From: Methylobacterium gregans
GTDB taxonomy: Bacteria; Pseudomonadota; Alphaproteobacteria; Rhizobiales; Beijerinckiaceae
Direction of reading: 5' to 3'
NCBI RefSeq assembly: GCF_022179245.1
Contig: NZ_BPQM01000053.1
Coordinates: 1 to 44,959, forward strand
Length of the DNA stretch: 44,959 bases
Part shown: one piece after another, positions 17,666 through 25,949 of the stretch
Numbering within the stretch: the stretch's first letter is position 1
Layout of the letters: every line of letters starts with the position of its first letter
Notes under the pieces: model-generated
What the model saw: only the letters and a program-made list of their open reading frames with translations
Told to the model about the DNA's origin: nothing
The model's database searches: none
Made by a program: the position numbers and the translations under genes

Positions 17666-17866
17666 TCACATGGGCGATTGCGCCCCCGGCCGAGTCCCGG
17701 GTACCGGCTCCGAATCGCCGCGCGCGGCCGCGTCGTAGCCCGCGTGCCAATCGGCCTCCGCCCGCGTTCCGGCGGCGTAGGGGCAATCGTGCCGGGCCAC
17801 GCCCTTGCCCAGGGCGTAGAAGCCCAGCGCGTAGTGGTCGAGATTGTCGTCCGGCGGCTCGCTCAT
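17666..17866 (-). CDS. RMF/CrpP-like small protein
   Basis: This 66-residue protein resembles ribosome modulation factor, which dimerises and silences ribosomes in stationary phase. The shared pattern is a helix with Gly spacing (ALGFYALGKGVARHD), a CPY motif, then a second helix with W-x3-G-x3-A (EADWHAGYDAAARG). E. coli RMF has the same Gly-rich helix, CPY and W-x2-GW order. The rest differs, and the basic charge of E. coli RMF is reduced here. A ribosome role is therefore inference; alphaproteobacteria have an RMF/CrpP-fold family of unknown function. It starts at ATG 17866. Confidence 0.65.
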   Translation of the reverse strand: MSEPPDDNLDHYALGFYALGKGVARHDCPYAAGTRAEADWHAGYDAAARGDSEPVPGTRPGAQSPM

Positions 17867-17995
17867 GAAGTCTCCCGTGCGGATCGTCCCGTCGCGTCCC
17901 TAGATAGCGGTCGGCCCTGTCCCGGCCAGCGGGACCGTCCGGGCGCCTGCGGCGTTGGCCGGGGACGGGCCGCGCGCCCGGCCCGGAGGGATCCG

Positions 17996-18259
17996 ATGCA
18001 CGACAACCGCGCCCTGAGCCGCTTCGAGCTGACCGAGCAGGGGCTGACCGCCTACGCCGATTACCGCCGCGGGCCCCAGGGCCTCGTCATCGCCCACGTC
18101 TACGCACCCCCGCCTCTGCGCGGCACGGGGGCCGCCGACCGGCTGATGCACGCGGTGGCCGAACAGGCACGGGCGGAAGGCGTGCGGATCGTGCCGCTCT
18201 GCGGCTATGCCGGGGCTTGGCTGCGCCGCAGCCCGGCCCATCGCGACCTGATCGCCTGA
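17996..18259 (+). CDS. Small GNAT-like N-acetyltransferase (YjdJ type)
   Basis: This 87-residue protein belongs to the short acetyltransferase family (Acetyltransf_CG): FELTEQGLTAYADYRR, VIAHVYAPPPLRGTGAADRL with the acetyl-CoA-binding LRGTGAA loop, and VRIVPLCGYAGAWLRRSPAH at the end. The family is about half the length of a normal GNAT and its substrates are unknown. It starts at ATG 17996 with GGAGGG at 17985-17990. It is a single gene, divergent from the RMF-like gene across a 129-base spacer. Confidence 0.88.
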   Translation: MHDNRALSRFELTEQGLTAYADYRRGPQGLVIAHVYAPPPLRGTGAADRLMHAVAEQARAEGVRIVPLCGYAGAWLRRSPAHRDLIA

Positions 18260-18290
18260 GCGGAGCGGGACGAGATCCGTGCCGCGTCCG

Positions 18291-18503
18291 CTAGGACGTA
18301 CCGTCCGCCGCCGGGACGGTCCCATCCGGCATCGGGTTCCGGGCCGGGGCCGCGGCGGTCGGCGCCGTCGCGAACAGGGCGCACGGATAGGCCTGCGGAT
18401 GAGCCTCGCACGGGTCCTGCGACTCCGGGGACTTGCGCCCGAAGGCGAGTGCGAGAGCGGCGAGGAGCGCGGCTGCGGCGAGCAGCCTCGGGCGTGCGGT
18501 CAA
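18291..18503 (-). CDS. Putative small secreted or anchored protein
   Basis: This is a 70-residue frame with a hydrophobic N-terminus (LLAAAALLAALALAFG) and a tail containing two Cys (DPCEAHPQAYPCALF), followed by Ala/Pro-rich sequence. It would start at TTG 18503 with GGAGA just upstream. A longer frame to 18659 exists but its extra part is Arg/Pro-rich and looks noncoding. The signal-like segment favours an exported peptide. No family recognised. Confidence 0.4.
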   Translation of the reverse strand: MTARPRLLAAAALLAALALAFGRKSPESQDPCEAHPQAYPCALFATAPTAAAPARNPMPDGTVPAADGTS

Positions 18504-18570
18504 ACAATCGTCTCCGAGCTGGGCCGGGCCTCGGGCATCGGCCGCATTCTCCGCCCCGGAGGTTAAGGCT

Positions 18571-18876
18571 TCACGAACCTTCGAAGCCCGTGAGGGCGTC
18601 CTTGCGGGCTCCCGGCGCGGCGGGCGGCCAGCCGGACTCGTCGGCGACGCGCCGCACATAGGTGAGGCAGCGTCGCCGTGCCTTCGGATCGTGCAGCCGC
18701 AGAAACTGCCGGATCAGTTCCCGGATCTCGGCCTGCTGTGCCGGATCGGCAGGCGCGCCGCCGTTCGATCCCGGCGCAACCTCGTAGAAGCCCGCGATCG
18801 GAACATCCAGGAAGTCGGCGATGCGCGTGAGAGCGGCCGCGGCCGCGGCCCTGTCCTTCGGCGTGTTGCTGGCCAT
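18571..18876 (-). CDS. Small protein resembling the tail of an XRE regulator
   Basis: This is a 101-residue protein. LTRIADFLDVPIAGFYE resembles the last helix of a Cro/C1-type HTH plus its exit strand. EIRELIRQFLRLHDPKARRR followed by CLTYVRRVADESG resembles the C-terminal helices of alphaproteobacterial XRE regulators. The DNA-recognition helices expected upstream are absent: the N-terminus is only MASNTPKDRAAAAAA. It may be a remnant or a small regulator that dimerises with full-length XRE proteins. The start at 18876 follows from the Met; upstream reading is Ser/Arg-rich noise. Confidence 0.6.
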   Translation of the reverse strand: MASNTPKDRAAAAAALTRIADFLDVPIAGFYEVAPGSNGGAPADPAQQAEIRELIRQFLRLHDPKARRRCLTYVRRVADESGWPPAAPGARKDALTGFEGS

Positions 18877-18943
18877 GACGTCTCGCCGCTGAGATGGCTT
18901 CTGGACACACGGCCCATCAGACGATGATGCTCTAGCGCAGAGC

Positions 18944-19300
18944 CTACTGGAGGACCAGCCCGGCCGCTCGCGGGCCTGCCCGGCGTGCGAGCCGGTGCCC
19001 GACCCGCAGGAGTGCCGTCTCCAGCAGCGCCCGCACCTCCGCATCATCGTCCAGGTTGGCCGCGCCGTGCGCTTCGAGCAGGATGTCAACGAGACGCAGC
19101 GTCGAATCGTCCGGGGGGGCCTCGGCCGGCGGCTCGACCAGGACCGCCGTACCGAGCCCCTCGGAGCCGGGGAACCGCTTCAGGAGGTCCCGCGCGGCGA
19201 GCACGGAGAGGCGGGCATCCTCGATGACCTCGCGCATCTCGGCGATCAGGCGGCGGGTGCGGTCGATCGTCTGCTGCGTGTCCGTAACCGGCTTGCTCAT
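18944..19300 (-). CDS. Helical protein of unknown function
   Basis: The 118-residue soluble protein is predicted to be almost all helix, starting MSKPVTDTQQTIDRTRRLIA and continuing EMREVIEDARLSVLAARDLL, so a coiled coil is likely in the first 45 residues. A variable Pro-rich link (VEPPAEAPPDD) leads to a second helical part (RLVDILLEAHGAANL; ALLETALLRVGHRL). No known domain. The ATG at 19300 is the only reasonable start. It lies upstream of the XRE-tail gene on the same strand. Confidence 0.6.
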   Translation of the reverse strand: MSKPVTDTQQTIDRTRRLIAEMREVIEDARLSVLAARDLLKRFPGSEGLGTAVLVEPPAEAPPDDSTLRLVDILLEAHGAANLDDDAEVRALLETALLRVGHRLARRAGPRAAGLVLQ

Positions 19301-19599
19301 GCGGGGCCACTTCCTTCGACCCGGGGGCAGTCGGGTGCGGACGGCGATTGTGCCATCGGATGGGCAATCTCGGCCAGCGACGCGGGCTGATCCTTCATGC
19401 CATCGGCCGCCGGATGTATACCACTTCAGCCCGGTTCGCGATGGGTGAATTCGGCAGATTTCGCGGGCGCACGATCGGGTGCGCCCGGCGGCAAGCCAAT
19501 CTTCAGGTCCGCGGAACTCCGGTCCCGGGCGTGTCTCGAATCACCGCATGCGCCGGATCATCCCGTTCCGCTATCCCCGGCCAAGTATTGGAGCTGGGC

Positions 19600-19941
19600 T
19601 CAGGCTTCCGCGGTGGCCGGGCTCACGTCCGCCGGGGCCGGCCCGAGCGGGCCGGCGTGGAGCTGCATCACCAGCGCGGCGATCGCGTCCGGGGCAAGGT
19701 CCGCGTCCTCGGTGCCGAAGGCGCTTTCGAGGGCCGGCCGGATGCTGTGCAGGAAGAGCGGCGGGATCGGTCGTGGCGGGATCGGCACACCGTGGACCAA
19801 GAGGCCGGATCCCAAATGGCCCGGGAGCTGGATCGCGGCGTCGAGGCCGCTGAAGACGGGGGCGCACACGATGCGGACGGGCCTCTGCACGCCTTGGCCG
19901 GGCCCGAGCTCCGCGCCCGGCCGTTCCGAAAGGCCGTGCAA
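19600..19941 (-). CDS. Possible protein of unknown function
   Basis: This is a frame of up to 113 residues starting at TTG 19941, or at an internal GTG. The core (VRIVCAPVFSGLDAAIQL ... GSGLLVHGVPIPPRPIPPLF ... ALVMQLHAGPLGPAP) has a plausible hydrophobic pattern and is better than the overlapping plus-strand frames, which are Arg/Gly noise. There is no good ribosome site and no recognised family. Confidence 0.35.
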   Translation of the reverse strand: MHGLSERPGAELGPGQGVQRPVRIVCAPVFSGLDAAIQLPGHLGSGLLVHGVPIPPRPIPPLFLHSIRPALESAFGTEDADLAPDAIAALVMQLHAGPLGPAPADVSPATAEA

Positions 19942-20025
19942 GCTAGGCGGTTCCGGTTGAACCGCACCTGAAGGGCGGCCCGGCCTTCGGTTCAGGATCG
20001 GCCGCGCCCGGCGGGCGCCGGTTGC

Positions 20026-20514
20026 TCAGAGCATCTGAAAGGTACCGGTCTCGCGCCAGCGCCGGTACGCGTCCAGGGTGCGGGCCATGGCCGGCATCAG
20101 GTCGGGCGGGCTCTCCGGTTCGAACCAGCCGAGCTCCAGATTCTCGCCGCCCGCCGGCCGGAGCGGGCCCGGTCCGGCACCGGCCGCGTAGAGCAACGTG
20201 AAATAGTGGCAGCGGTCCCCGCTCGGGTAGGTCCAGAGCTCGTGCTCCGGCGCGGAGGCGAAGCCGAACGGGACCGGATCGCAGATCCGCAGGCCGGTCT
20301 CTTCGAAGACCTCGCGCACCGCACAGGCGGTGATGTCCTCCCCCGCGTCCGGCACCCCGCCGGGCAGTCCCCAGAGGCGGAAGTCGGAGCGCTGCTCGAG
20401 GAGGATCCGGCCTGCCGCATCCGTCACCACGACACGGGTGCCGGGCACCAGCAGCAGCCGCGAGCCGACGAGCCGGCGCAGCTCTCCAAGATAGGAATCG
20501 GCGAAATCGCTCAT
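20026..20514 (-). CDS. Nudix hydrolase
   Basis: Nudix enzymes hydrolyse nucleoside diphosphates linked to another group. The 162-residue protein has a complete Nudix box, GGVPDAGEDITACAVREVFE followed by ETGL (about residues 52-75), with the REVFEETG metal-binding glutamates intact. RVVVTDAAGRILLEQRSDF is the preceding beta strand pair and RLWGLPGG leads into the box. Substrate is unknown; the family includes NUDIX proteins acting on dNTPs, NAD and sugar nucleotides. ATG 20514 begins the conserved MSDFADSYLGELRR helix; the upstream in-frame extension to 20574 is unlikely. Confidence 0.92.
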   Translation of the reverse strand: MSDFADSYLGELRRLVGSRLLLVPGTRVVVTDAAGRILLEQRSDFRLWGLPGGVPDAGEDITACAVREVFEETGLRICDPVPFGFASAPEHELWTYPSGDRCHYFTLLYAAGAGPGPLRPAGGENLELGWFEPESPPDLMPAMARTLDAYRRWRETGTFQML

Positions 20515-20677
20515 CGCTGCCCTGCATCGCCCCACGGCGGCTGCCGCGGACCCGCCGGGCAACGGCCGGGCCACGGCCGAGGTTCAACCCGGCGCGGGCG
20601 GGTGGCGTCCGTCCGGTCGCGGAACCCGGGCGGCCCGGGCCGTCTTGCCCCGTCGAAACGATGGGAGCATCCGCCAT

Positions 20678-20923
20678 ATGTCCCAGCCCGACGATCCGGG
20701 GGCCGAACCCCGGCCCCCCTCCCCGGCGGCACCCCTTGCGCCCGGCCGGAACCAGACCCTCTCCCCCGCGGAGCGTCGCATCGTGGAGGCTGGCGAGGCC
20801 GGCCCGCACGCGCCCGGCCATCCGGACCCCCGCCCCGACCCAGGGCCCGAGACCGGCGGCTACGACGACCATTCCCCGAGCCGCGCGCCGGACAACGCGA
20901 AGGGCGGCTACGGGGCCGGGTGA
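20678..20923 (+). CDS. Small disordered Pro/Gly-rich protein
   Basis: This is an 81-residue, strongly Pro/Gly/Asp-rich protein (MSQPDDPGAEPRPPSPAAPL; HPDPRPDPGPETGGYDDHSP). It is probably unstructured and has no signal peptide or hydrophobic stretch. Only one helical piece is likely (LSPAERRIVEAGEAG). GGAG at 20664-20667 precedes ATG 20678. Such acidic, disordered peptides are common in Methylobacterium genomes, with no known role. Confidence 0.5.
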   Translation: MSQPDDPGAEPRPPSPAAPLAPGRNQTLSPAERRIVEAGEAGPHAPGHPDPRPDPGPETGGYDDHSPSRAPDNAKGGYGAG

Positions 20924-21045
20924 GCGCCCGCACGGTGTCCGGCGACCGGGGCCGCTTCGTCACGCTGACGCCATCCTTCGGGGGCAAGCGCTCGGCTCTT
21001 CGCCGCCCGGCCCGGCCGGCGGCACCGGAAACGACAGGACTTCCC

Positions 21046-21315
21046 ATGACCTCGAGCAAGGCGGCGTTCCTCGCCATCGGTCTCAGCCTCGTCCCGGCTG
21101 CGGCGCTCGCCCAGCAATCCCCGGCCCGCGATGCCCTGAAGAGGGCCTGCACCGGCGACTACATGGAATATTGCAGCGAGCACGCCCCCGGCGGCCCGGA
21201 GGTGGAGGCCTGCTTCAAGGCCAATATGAAGAAGCTCACCCCCGCCTGCTCCTCGGCCATCACGGCCTACAAGCAGGAGCAGCGCGCGACCCGGCGGGTC
21301 AGCGAGGCGCGCTGA
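21046..21315 (+). CDS. Periplasmic protein with one Cys-rich (GLG1-type) repeat
   Basis: The 89-residue exported protein has a signal peptide (AAFLAIGLSLVPAAALAQQ, cleavage after Ala). It is followed by one Cys-rich repeat: RACTGDYMEYCSEHAPGG, then EVEACFKANMKKLTPACSSA. The four-Cys spacing and the YC..HAPGG..V..C pattern match the cysteine-rich repeat first named for Golgi protein GLG1, which is frequent in alphaproteobacterial periplasmic proteins. The tail is basic (EQRATRRVSEAR). Its function is unknown. ATG 21046 is chosen because the signal peptide begins there. Confidence 0.8.
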   Translation: MTSSKAAFLAIGLSLVPAAALAQQSPARDALKRACTGDYMEYCSEHAPGGPEVEACFKANMKKLTPACSSAITAYKQEQRATRRVSEAR

Positions 21316-21330
21316 GGCGCCGGCCGAGGC

Positions 21331-21573
21331 TCAGGGCATCGCCTGCCAGAGCATGGCGATGACCGTGAACCCGATCAGGTTGTAGAGCAGGGCCCAGACG
21401 AGCGTGCCGCGCAGCGCCCGATTCGGGTGTCGGCGCGATACCGCCCGTGGCTGCTCCGCCCGCGGCGGCGCGGCGGGTGCCGGTGCGCCGGGGGCCGGCA
21501 TGTCGAGGAAGCGGGTCAGGCATTCCGGCAAGGGGCGCTGACCTGATTCCGGTTCGGGACCGTGCCGGCTCAC
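21331..21573 (-). CDS. Small tail-anchored membrane protein
   Basis: This is an 80-residue frame with a polar Pro/Arg-rich N-terminus (PEPESGQRPLPECLTRFLDM) and one C-terminal membrane helix (TLVWALLYNLIGFTVIAMLW) ending at QAMP. The start is probably GTG 21573 with GGGAGA upstream; ATG 21501 gives 56 residues. The frame continues far upstream antisense to serA, but that part is a shadow. No family recognised. Confidence 0.55.
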   Translation of the reverse strand: MSRHGPEPESGQRPLPECLTRFLDMPAPGAPAPAAPPRAEQPRAVSRRHPNRALRGTLVWALLYNLIGFTVIAMLWQAMP

Positions 21574-21798
21574 CGGGCGTCTCCCGGCGTGGCAATCGCC
21601 TGTCGGACGCGTGCGCGGCGGGATGTGCGCATCGGATCTTCTCCGGCCCCGGACCTGCGTAGAGTGTTCAACCCCGGGCCGCCGCGCAAGCCCCGGATCG
21701 GCGCGGGACCGTCGGAAGCGCGGGCCGATGGCCGACGCTTGACCCACGCCGGTGAAATCGCATCTGTGCGCCGCAACATTCGAACCGGCGCACCGTAC

Positions 21799-23046
21799 AT
21801 GACCCTTTCCTCCCCCCGCTCCCGCGCGGACACCTGCGTCCTTCTGCTGGAAGGCATCAACGACAGCGCGGTCGCGCTGATGCAGGCGTCTGGCTACACG
21901 AACCTCGTGCGTCTGCCCAAGGCCCTGGACCGGGAGGCGCTGCACGAGGCGATCCGGGGCGTGCACATCCTGGGCATCCGCTCGCGCACCCAGCTGGACG
22001 AGGCGGCGTTCGCGCACGCCGACCGGTTGCTGGCCGTGGGCTGCTTCTCGGTGGGCACCAACCAGGTCGATCTGGAAGCCGCGCGTGCCCGCGGCATCCC
22101 GGTCTTCAACGCGCCCTTCTCCAACACGCGCTCGGTGGCCGAGCTCGTCATCGGCGAGATCGTGATGCTCCTGCGCCGCATCACGCCGCGCTCGGTGGGG
22201 GCGCATGCGGGCGAGTGGGACAAGTCGGCCACGGGCTCGGTGGAGGTGCGCGGCAAGACGCTCGGCATCGTGGGCTACGGCAACATCGGCACGCAGCTCT
22301 CGACCCTGGCCGAGGCCATGGGCATGCGGGTGATCTTCTACGACCACACCGACCGGCTGCGCCACGGCAACACCGAGCCGGTGGAGAGCCTCGCCGAGCT
22401 GCTGGCGCAGGCGGACGTGGTCTCGCTGCACGTGCCGGAGACCGACGCCACGGCCAACATGATCGGGGCTTCCGAGATCGCGCAGATGAAGCGGGGGGCG
22501 TATCTCATCAACAACGCGCGCGGCACGGTGGTGGATCTGGACGCGCTGGCGGCGGCGCTGGCGTCCGGGCATCTGGCGGGGGCGGCGGTGGACGTGTTCC
22601 CGAAGGAGCCGGGCTCGAACGCCGAGCGCTTCGTCTCCCCGCTGCAGGGGCTGCCGAACGTGATCCTGACCCCGCATATCGGCGGCTCGACGGTCGAGGC
22701 GCAGGAGCGCATCGGCTCCGAGGTCGCCCGCAAGCTCGTGGACTACGCCGATACCGGCGCGACGGTGGGCACCGTGAACTTCCCCCAGGCCTTCATCAGC
22801 ACCCGCCCCGGCGGCGCCCGCTTCGCCCACCTGCACCGCAACCTGCCGGGCGTGCTCGGGCGCATCAACGACGTCTTCGCCCGCTCAGGGATCAACATCG
22901 CCGGCCAGATCCTGCAGACCGACGGCGACCTCGGCTACGTGGTGATCGACACCGACGCCGGCCTCGCCGACCCCGACGCGGTGCTGCGGGAGCTGGCCGC
23001 CATCGAGGGCACGGTGCGGGCGCGCCTCCTCTACGAGCGGACCTGA
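21799..23046 (+). CDS. serA: D-3-phosphoglycerate dehydrogenase
   Basis: SerA catalyses the first committed step of serine synthesis, oxidising 3-phosphoglycerate to 3-phosphohydroxypyruvate with NAD. At 415 residues it matches the E. coli-type enzyme. It has a substrate domain with GIRSRTQLDEA, a Rossmann site (GKTLGIVGYGNIGTQLSTLA), and catalytic residues in NNARGTVVDLDAL (Arg), PKEPGS (Glu side) and TPHIGGSTVEAQE (His). A C-terminal ACT domain (LPGVLGRINDVFARSGINIA) probably gives serine feedback control. The ATG at 21799 precedes MTLSSPRSRADTCVLLLEG. It is a single gene followed by a palindromic repeat. Confidence 0.96.
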   Translation: MTLSSPRSRADTCVLLLEGINDSAVALMQASGYTNLVRLPKALDREALHEAIRGVHILGIRSRTQLDEAAFAHADRLLAVGCFSVGTNQVDLEAARARGIPVFNAPFSNTRSVAELVIGEIVMLLRRITPRSVGAHAGEWDKSATGSVEVRGKTLGIVGYGNIGTQLSTLAEAMGMRVIFYDHTDRLRHGNTEPVESLAELLAQADVVSLHVPETDATANMIGASEIAQMKRGAYLINNARGTVVDLDALAAALASGHLAGAAVDVFPKEPGSNAERFVSPLQGLPNVILTPHIGGSTVEAQERIGSEVARKLVDYADTGATVGTVNFPQAFISTRPGGARFAHLHRNLPGVLGRINDVFARSGINIAGQILQTDGDLGYVVIDTDAGLADPDAVLRELAAIEGTVRARLLYERT

Positions 23047-23420
23047 GACGGCGTCCGGGTGAGGCGTCGGTTCCGCCGAGCAGACGCCTTCCGCGCCGAT
23101 CTCCGATCCGTCCTGGATTGAGCGCGGGTCCCCTCTCCCGTGCGGGAGAGGTCTGCTTTCGCAGAAAGCCGGGTGAGGGACCCGGAGCGTGCCGGGACAG
23201 GCGCGACAGGCCCGCTCGGCAGCGTCGCGCCGTCTCCGTAGACCTCTCATCCCTCACCCCGACCCTCTCCCGCACGGGAGAGGGGGCGCGGCGCTGTTCG
23301 CCCCAGAGCCGCCGTGGCGATTGAGTGGTGAAGCTTCATGAGACGGCCGGTGGCGATCCAGCCCGCCCCGCTCCGCCGCGTTGACAGCACAGGTCCCCGC
23401 GGCGGATACCGCCCCCGCCC
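23047..23420. repeat. Intergenic composite palindromic element
   Basis: No gene is seen. Two copies of a 20-base hairpin (CCTCTCCCG, two-base loop, CGGGAGAGG) lie at 23132-23151 and 23264-23283. Inside them is a second inverted pair, GGGTGAGGGA and TCCCTCACCC. The block from about 23130 to 23285 is therefore one large imperfect palindrome. The left arm has an extra small hairpin (GCTTTCGCAGAAAGC). A third hairpin copy is at 37706-37725. Confidence 0.6.
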
Positions 23421-25418
23421 ATGCTGCCGCGCCCCGCCCAGAGTCACGTCAAGACCGCCGTGATGGTCGTCCACGACCTCGTGGCGACGGCGCTCGCCGT
23501 TCTCCTCACCTTCTGGTTCCGCTTCACCGGCTCGGCCCTGGACGAGCGCCTGCATGCGCTGCCGCTGCTGCTGCCGCCCTTCCTCGTGCTGGCGGGCCTC
23601 GTCTACGCGCGGCTGAGGCTCTACCGCACCAAGTGGCGCTTCGCCTCGCTGCCGGATCTGGCCGCGATCGTGCGGGCCGCCAGCGTCCTGGCGCTGGCGC
23701 TCCTCGTCACCGACTACGTGCTGGTCTCGGCCGACCTCTACGGGTTCTACTTCTTCGGCAAGATCGCCATCGTCCTGTACTGGGTGCTGCAGATCTTCCT
23801 GCTCGGCGGCGCGCGGCTCGCCTTCCGCTACCTGAAATACACCCGCTCGCGGCAATCGAGCGCGCGCGCCGCCACGGTGCCGACCCTGCTCCTCGGACGC
23901 GGCTCCGACATCGACGTGCTGCTGCGCGCGATCGAATCCGGTTCCGTGAAGAAGCTCGCCCCGAAAGGCATCCTGTCGCCGCGCGCCGACGAGGCCGGGC
24001 AGATGATGCGCGGCGTGCCGGTGCTCGGCGGATTCGACGACCTGGAGGGGGTGATCGCGCGGCTCGCCGAGAACGGGCAGCCGGTGCGGCGCCTCGTCGC
24101 CACGCCGAGCGCGCTGGAGGCCGAGCCCGACGCGCTGGTCGCCCAGGCCCGCCGCCTCGGGCTGCCGCTGGTGCGGGTCGCGAGCCTCGGCGAGGGCGCG
24201 CGCGAGGCGGAGCTCGCCCCGCTCGAGATCGAGGACCTGCTGCTGCGCCCGACGGTCGCGATCGACCGGCCGCGGCTGGAACGCTTCCTCGCGGGGCGGC
24301 GCGTCGTCGTCACGGGCGGCGGCGGCTCGATCGGCTCCGAGATCTGCCTGAGGGCGTTGGCCTTCGGGGCCGCCGAGGTGCTGGTCCTGGAGAATTCCGA
24401 GCCGGCGCTGCACGGCATCCTGAGCCACCCGCTGGTGCTGGCCGCCGGGGCCCGCGCGCGGGGCATCATCGCCGACATCCGCGACGCGGAGCGGGTCCGG
24501 GCCGTGTTCGAGAAATTCCGGCCGGACTACGTCTTCCACGCCGCCGCGCTCAAGCAGGTGCCCTACCTGGAGCAGGACTGGAGCGAGGGCATCAAGACCA
24601 ACGTCTTCGGCTCGATCAACGTGGCGGACGCGACCGTGGCGGCGGGCGCCCGGGCGCTCGTGATGATCTCGACCGACAAGGCGATCGAGCCGGTCTCGCA
24701 GCTCGGCGTCACCAAGCGCTTCGCCGAGATGGTGGCCCAGGCCCGCGACGCCGAGCAGGCGCGGCTGCCCGGCCACCCGACCCGGCTGGTCGCCGTGCGC
24801 TTCGGCAACGTGCTGGGCTCGGTCGGCTCCGTGGTGCCGGTGTTCAAGGCGCAGATCGCCCGGGGCGGCCCGGTCACGGTCACGCATCCCGAGATGGTGC
24901 GCTACTTCATGACCGTGCGGGAGGCCGCCGACCTCGTCCTCACCGCGGCCTCGCACGCGGACGGCGAGGCGCGGGCCCTGACCGAGGGCGCCTCCGACCA
25001 GCACGCGGCGGTCTACGTGCTGAAGATGGGCCAGCCCGTGCGCATCCGGGAGCTGGCCGAGCGGATGATCCGGCTCGCGGGCTTCGAGCCGGGCGAGGAG
25101 ATCGAGATCGCCTATTCGGGCGCGCGGCCGGGCGAGCGCCTCAACGAGATCCTGTTCGCCCGCGAGGAGCCCCGGGTCAGCCTCGACGGGATCGACGGGG
25201 TGATGGCGGCGCGCCCCGTCTTCGCCGACCGAGCCCGGCTCGAGGCCTGGGTGGCGCGGCTCGCGGCCGCCGTCGAGGCCGGCGACCGGGCGGCGGCCGA
25301 CGCGGTGTTCGAGGCCGCGATCCCGCATTTCCGCGAGCGCGGCGCGGGCCGGGCGGCGTTCGCGGCCTCCGGCGAGGCCGCCGCGGGCGAGGCCGCGCCG
25401 CTGCCGGCCGCCCTGTAG
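23421..25418 (+). CDS. WbpM/CapD-like nucleotide-sugar dehydratase/epimerase
   Basis: The 665-residue membrane enzyme of polysaccharide synthesis resembles P. aeruginosa WbpM, a UDP-GlcNAc C6-dehydratase/C5-epimerase. Four N-terminal membrane helices come first (VKTAVMVVHDLVATALAVLL; LPLLLPPFLVLAGLVYARL; ASVLALALLVTDYVLV). A CoA-binding-like fold (TVPTLLLGRGSDIDVLLRAI) and a catalytic SDR domain follow, with VVVTGGGGSIGSEICLRAL near residue 295, HAAALKQVP and STDKAIEP. RFGNVLGSVGSVVPVF is the classic family block. The start is at ATG 23421 although the ribosome site is weak. The epimerase and the GT4 on the opposite strand downstream complete a WbpM-WbpV-WbpL-like set. Confidence 0.93.
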   Translation: MLPRPAQSHVKTAVMVVHDLVATALAVLLTFWFRFTGSALDERLHALPLLLPPFLVLAGLVYARLRLYRTKWRFASLPDLAAIVRAASVLALALLVTDYVLVSADLYGFYFFGKIAIVLYWVLQIFLLGGARLAFRYLKYTRSRQSSARAATVPTLLLGRGSDIDVLLRAIESGSVKKLAPKGILSPRADEAGQMMRGVPVLGGFDDLEGVIARLAENGQPVRRLVATPSALEAEPDALVAQARRLGLPLVRVASLGEGAREAELAPLEIEDLLLRPTVAIDRPRLERFLAGRRVVVTGGGGSIGSEICLRALAFGAAEVLVLENSEPALHGILSHPLVLAAGARARGIIADIRDAERVRAVFEKFRPDYVFHAAALKQVPYLEQDWSEGIKTNVFGSINVADATVAAGARALVMISTDKAIEPVSQLGVTKRFAEMVAQARDAEQARLPGHPTRLVAVRFGNVLGSVGSVVPVFKAQIARGGPVTVTHPEMVRYFMTVREAADLVLTAASHADGEARALTEGASDQHAAVYVLKMGQPVRIRELAERMIRLAGFEPGEEIEIAYSGARPGERLNEILFAREEPRVSLDGIDGVMAARPVFADRARLEAWVARLAAAVEAGDRAAADAVFEAAIPHFRERGAGRAAFAASGEAAAGEAAPLPAAL

Positions 25419-25645
25419 CGGCGCGCCCGGTCACAGCGGGCCTCCCCGCGCTCTGCTCGCGATCCTCAACCCGTTCGGCGACGGCGGTTCCCGACGGAGC
25501 TGTCGGGAGCCGGCCGGGACGTTCGGCACGTCGCGATTCGTGTTGGGTAACCGCCGCCGTCCCGCGATGCCGCTTGCCGGGAACCGTCCCGATGCGTCAC
25601 CGTCCGGGCGTGCCCTCCGCGCGGGCGGTGGGAGGGAGGTGACGC

Positions 25646-25945
25646 GTGACGACCATCGACCGGTCCGCTCGCCTGCGCCGGTTCCTGATCGGGACTGTCC
25701 CGCTCGCCCTGCTGGCCGCCGCCGCCGGCCGCGCGACCGCCGCGGCGGAGGAATCCTGCCGGGCGAGCCTGGGCCCGAGCCGCGCGGCGGCGCTGGTCGC
25801 GCGCTGCGTCGCGGTCTCGCCCGCCCCCCTGCCCCCCTGCCACGCGAGCAATCCCTGCCCGGTGATCGAGGCGGAGATCGCCCGCGGCTGCGACGATCTC
25901 GACGAGGACGCGCCGGATTTCTGCCTGGCCTACCGGCGCCGCTGA
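25646..25945 (+). CDS. Small secreted Cys-rich protein
   Basis: This 99-residue protein has a positively charged start and signal peptide (RLRRFLIGTVPLALLAAAAG, then RATAAAEESC). The mature part holds several Cys (CRASLG, ARCVAV, PCHASNPCP, GCDDLDE, FCLAYRR), which suggests disulphides in the periplasm. It starts at GTG 25646 with an excellent GGAGGGAGG site at 25631-25639. No known family; it sits between the WbpM-like gene and the convergent epimerase. Confidence 0.72.
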   Translation: MTTIDRSARLRRFLIGTVPLALLAAAAGRATAAAEESCRASLGPSRAAALVARCVAVSPAPLPPCHASNPCPVIEAEIARGCDDLDEDAPDFCLAYRRR

Positions 25946-25949
25946 GGGC

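Noticed and set aside
19348..19971. 207-codon plus-strand frame
   Set aside because: Arg/Gly-rich, no ribosome site, and the opposite-strand frame at 19600-19941 has a better hydrophobic pattern, though even that is weak.
21331..22836. 501-codon minus-strand frame across serA
   Set aside because: Only its last 80 codons (21331-21573) look coding; the rest is antisense to serA.
23130..23285. Possible CRISPR-like repeat pair
   Set aside because: Only two copies of a 20-base palindrome with no regular spacers and no cas genes.
23247..25328. 693-codon minus-strand frame opposite the WbpM-like gene
   Set aside because: Shadow frame; the plus-strand product has full family motifs.
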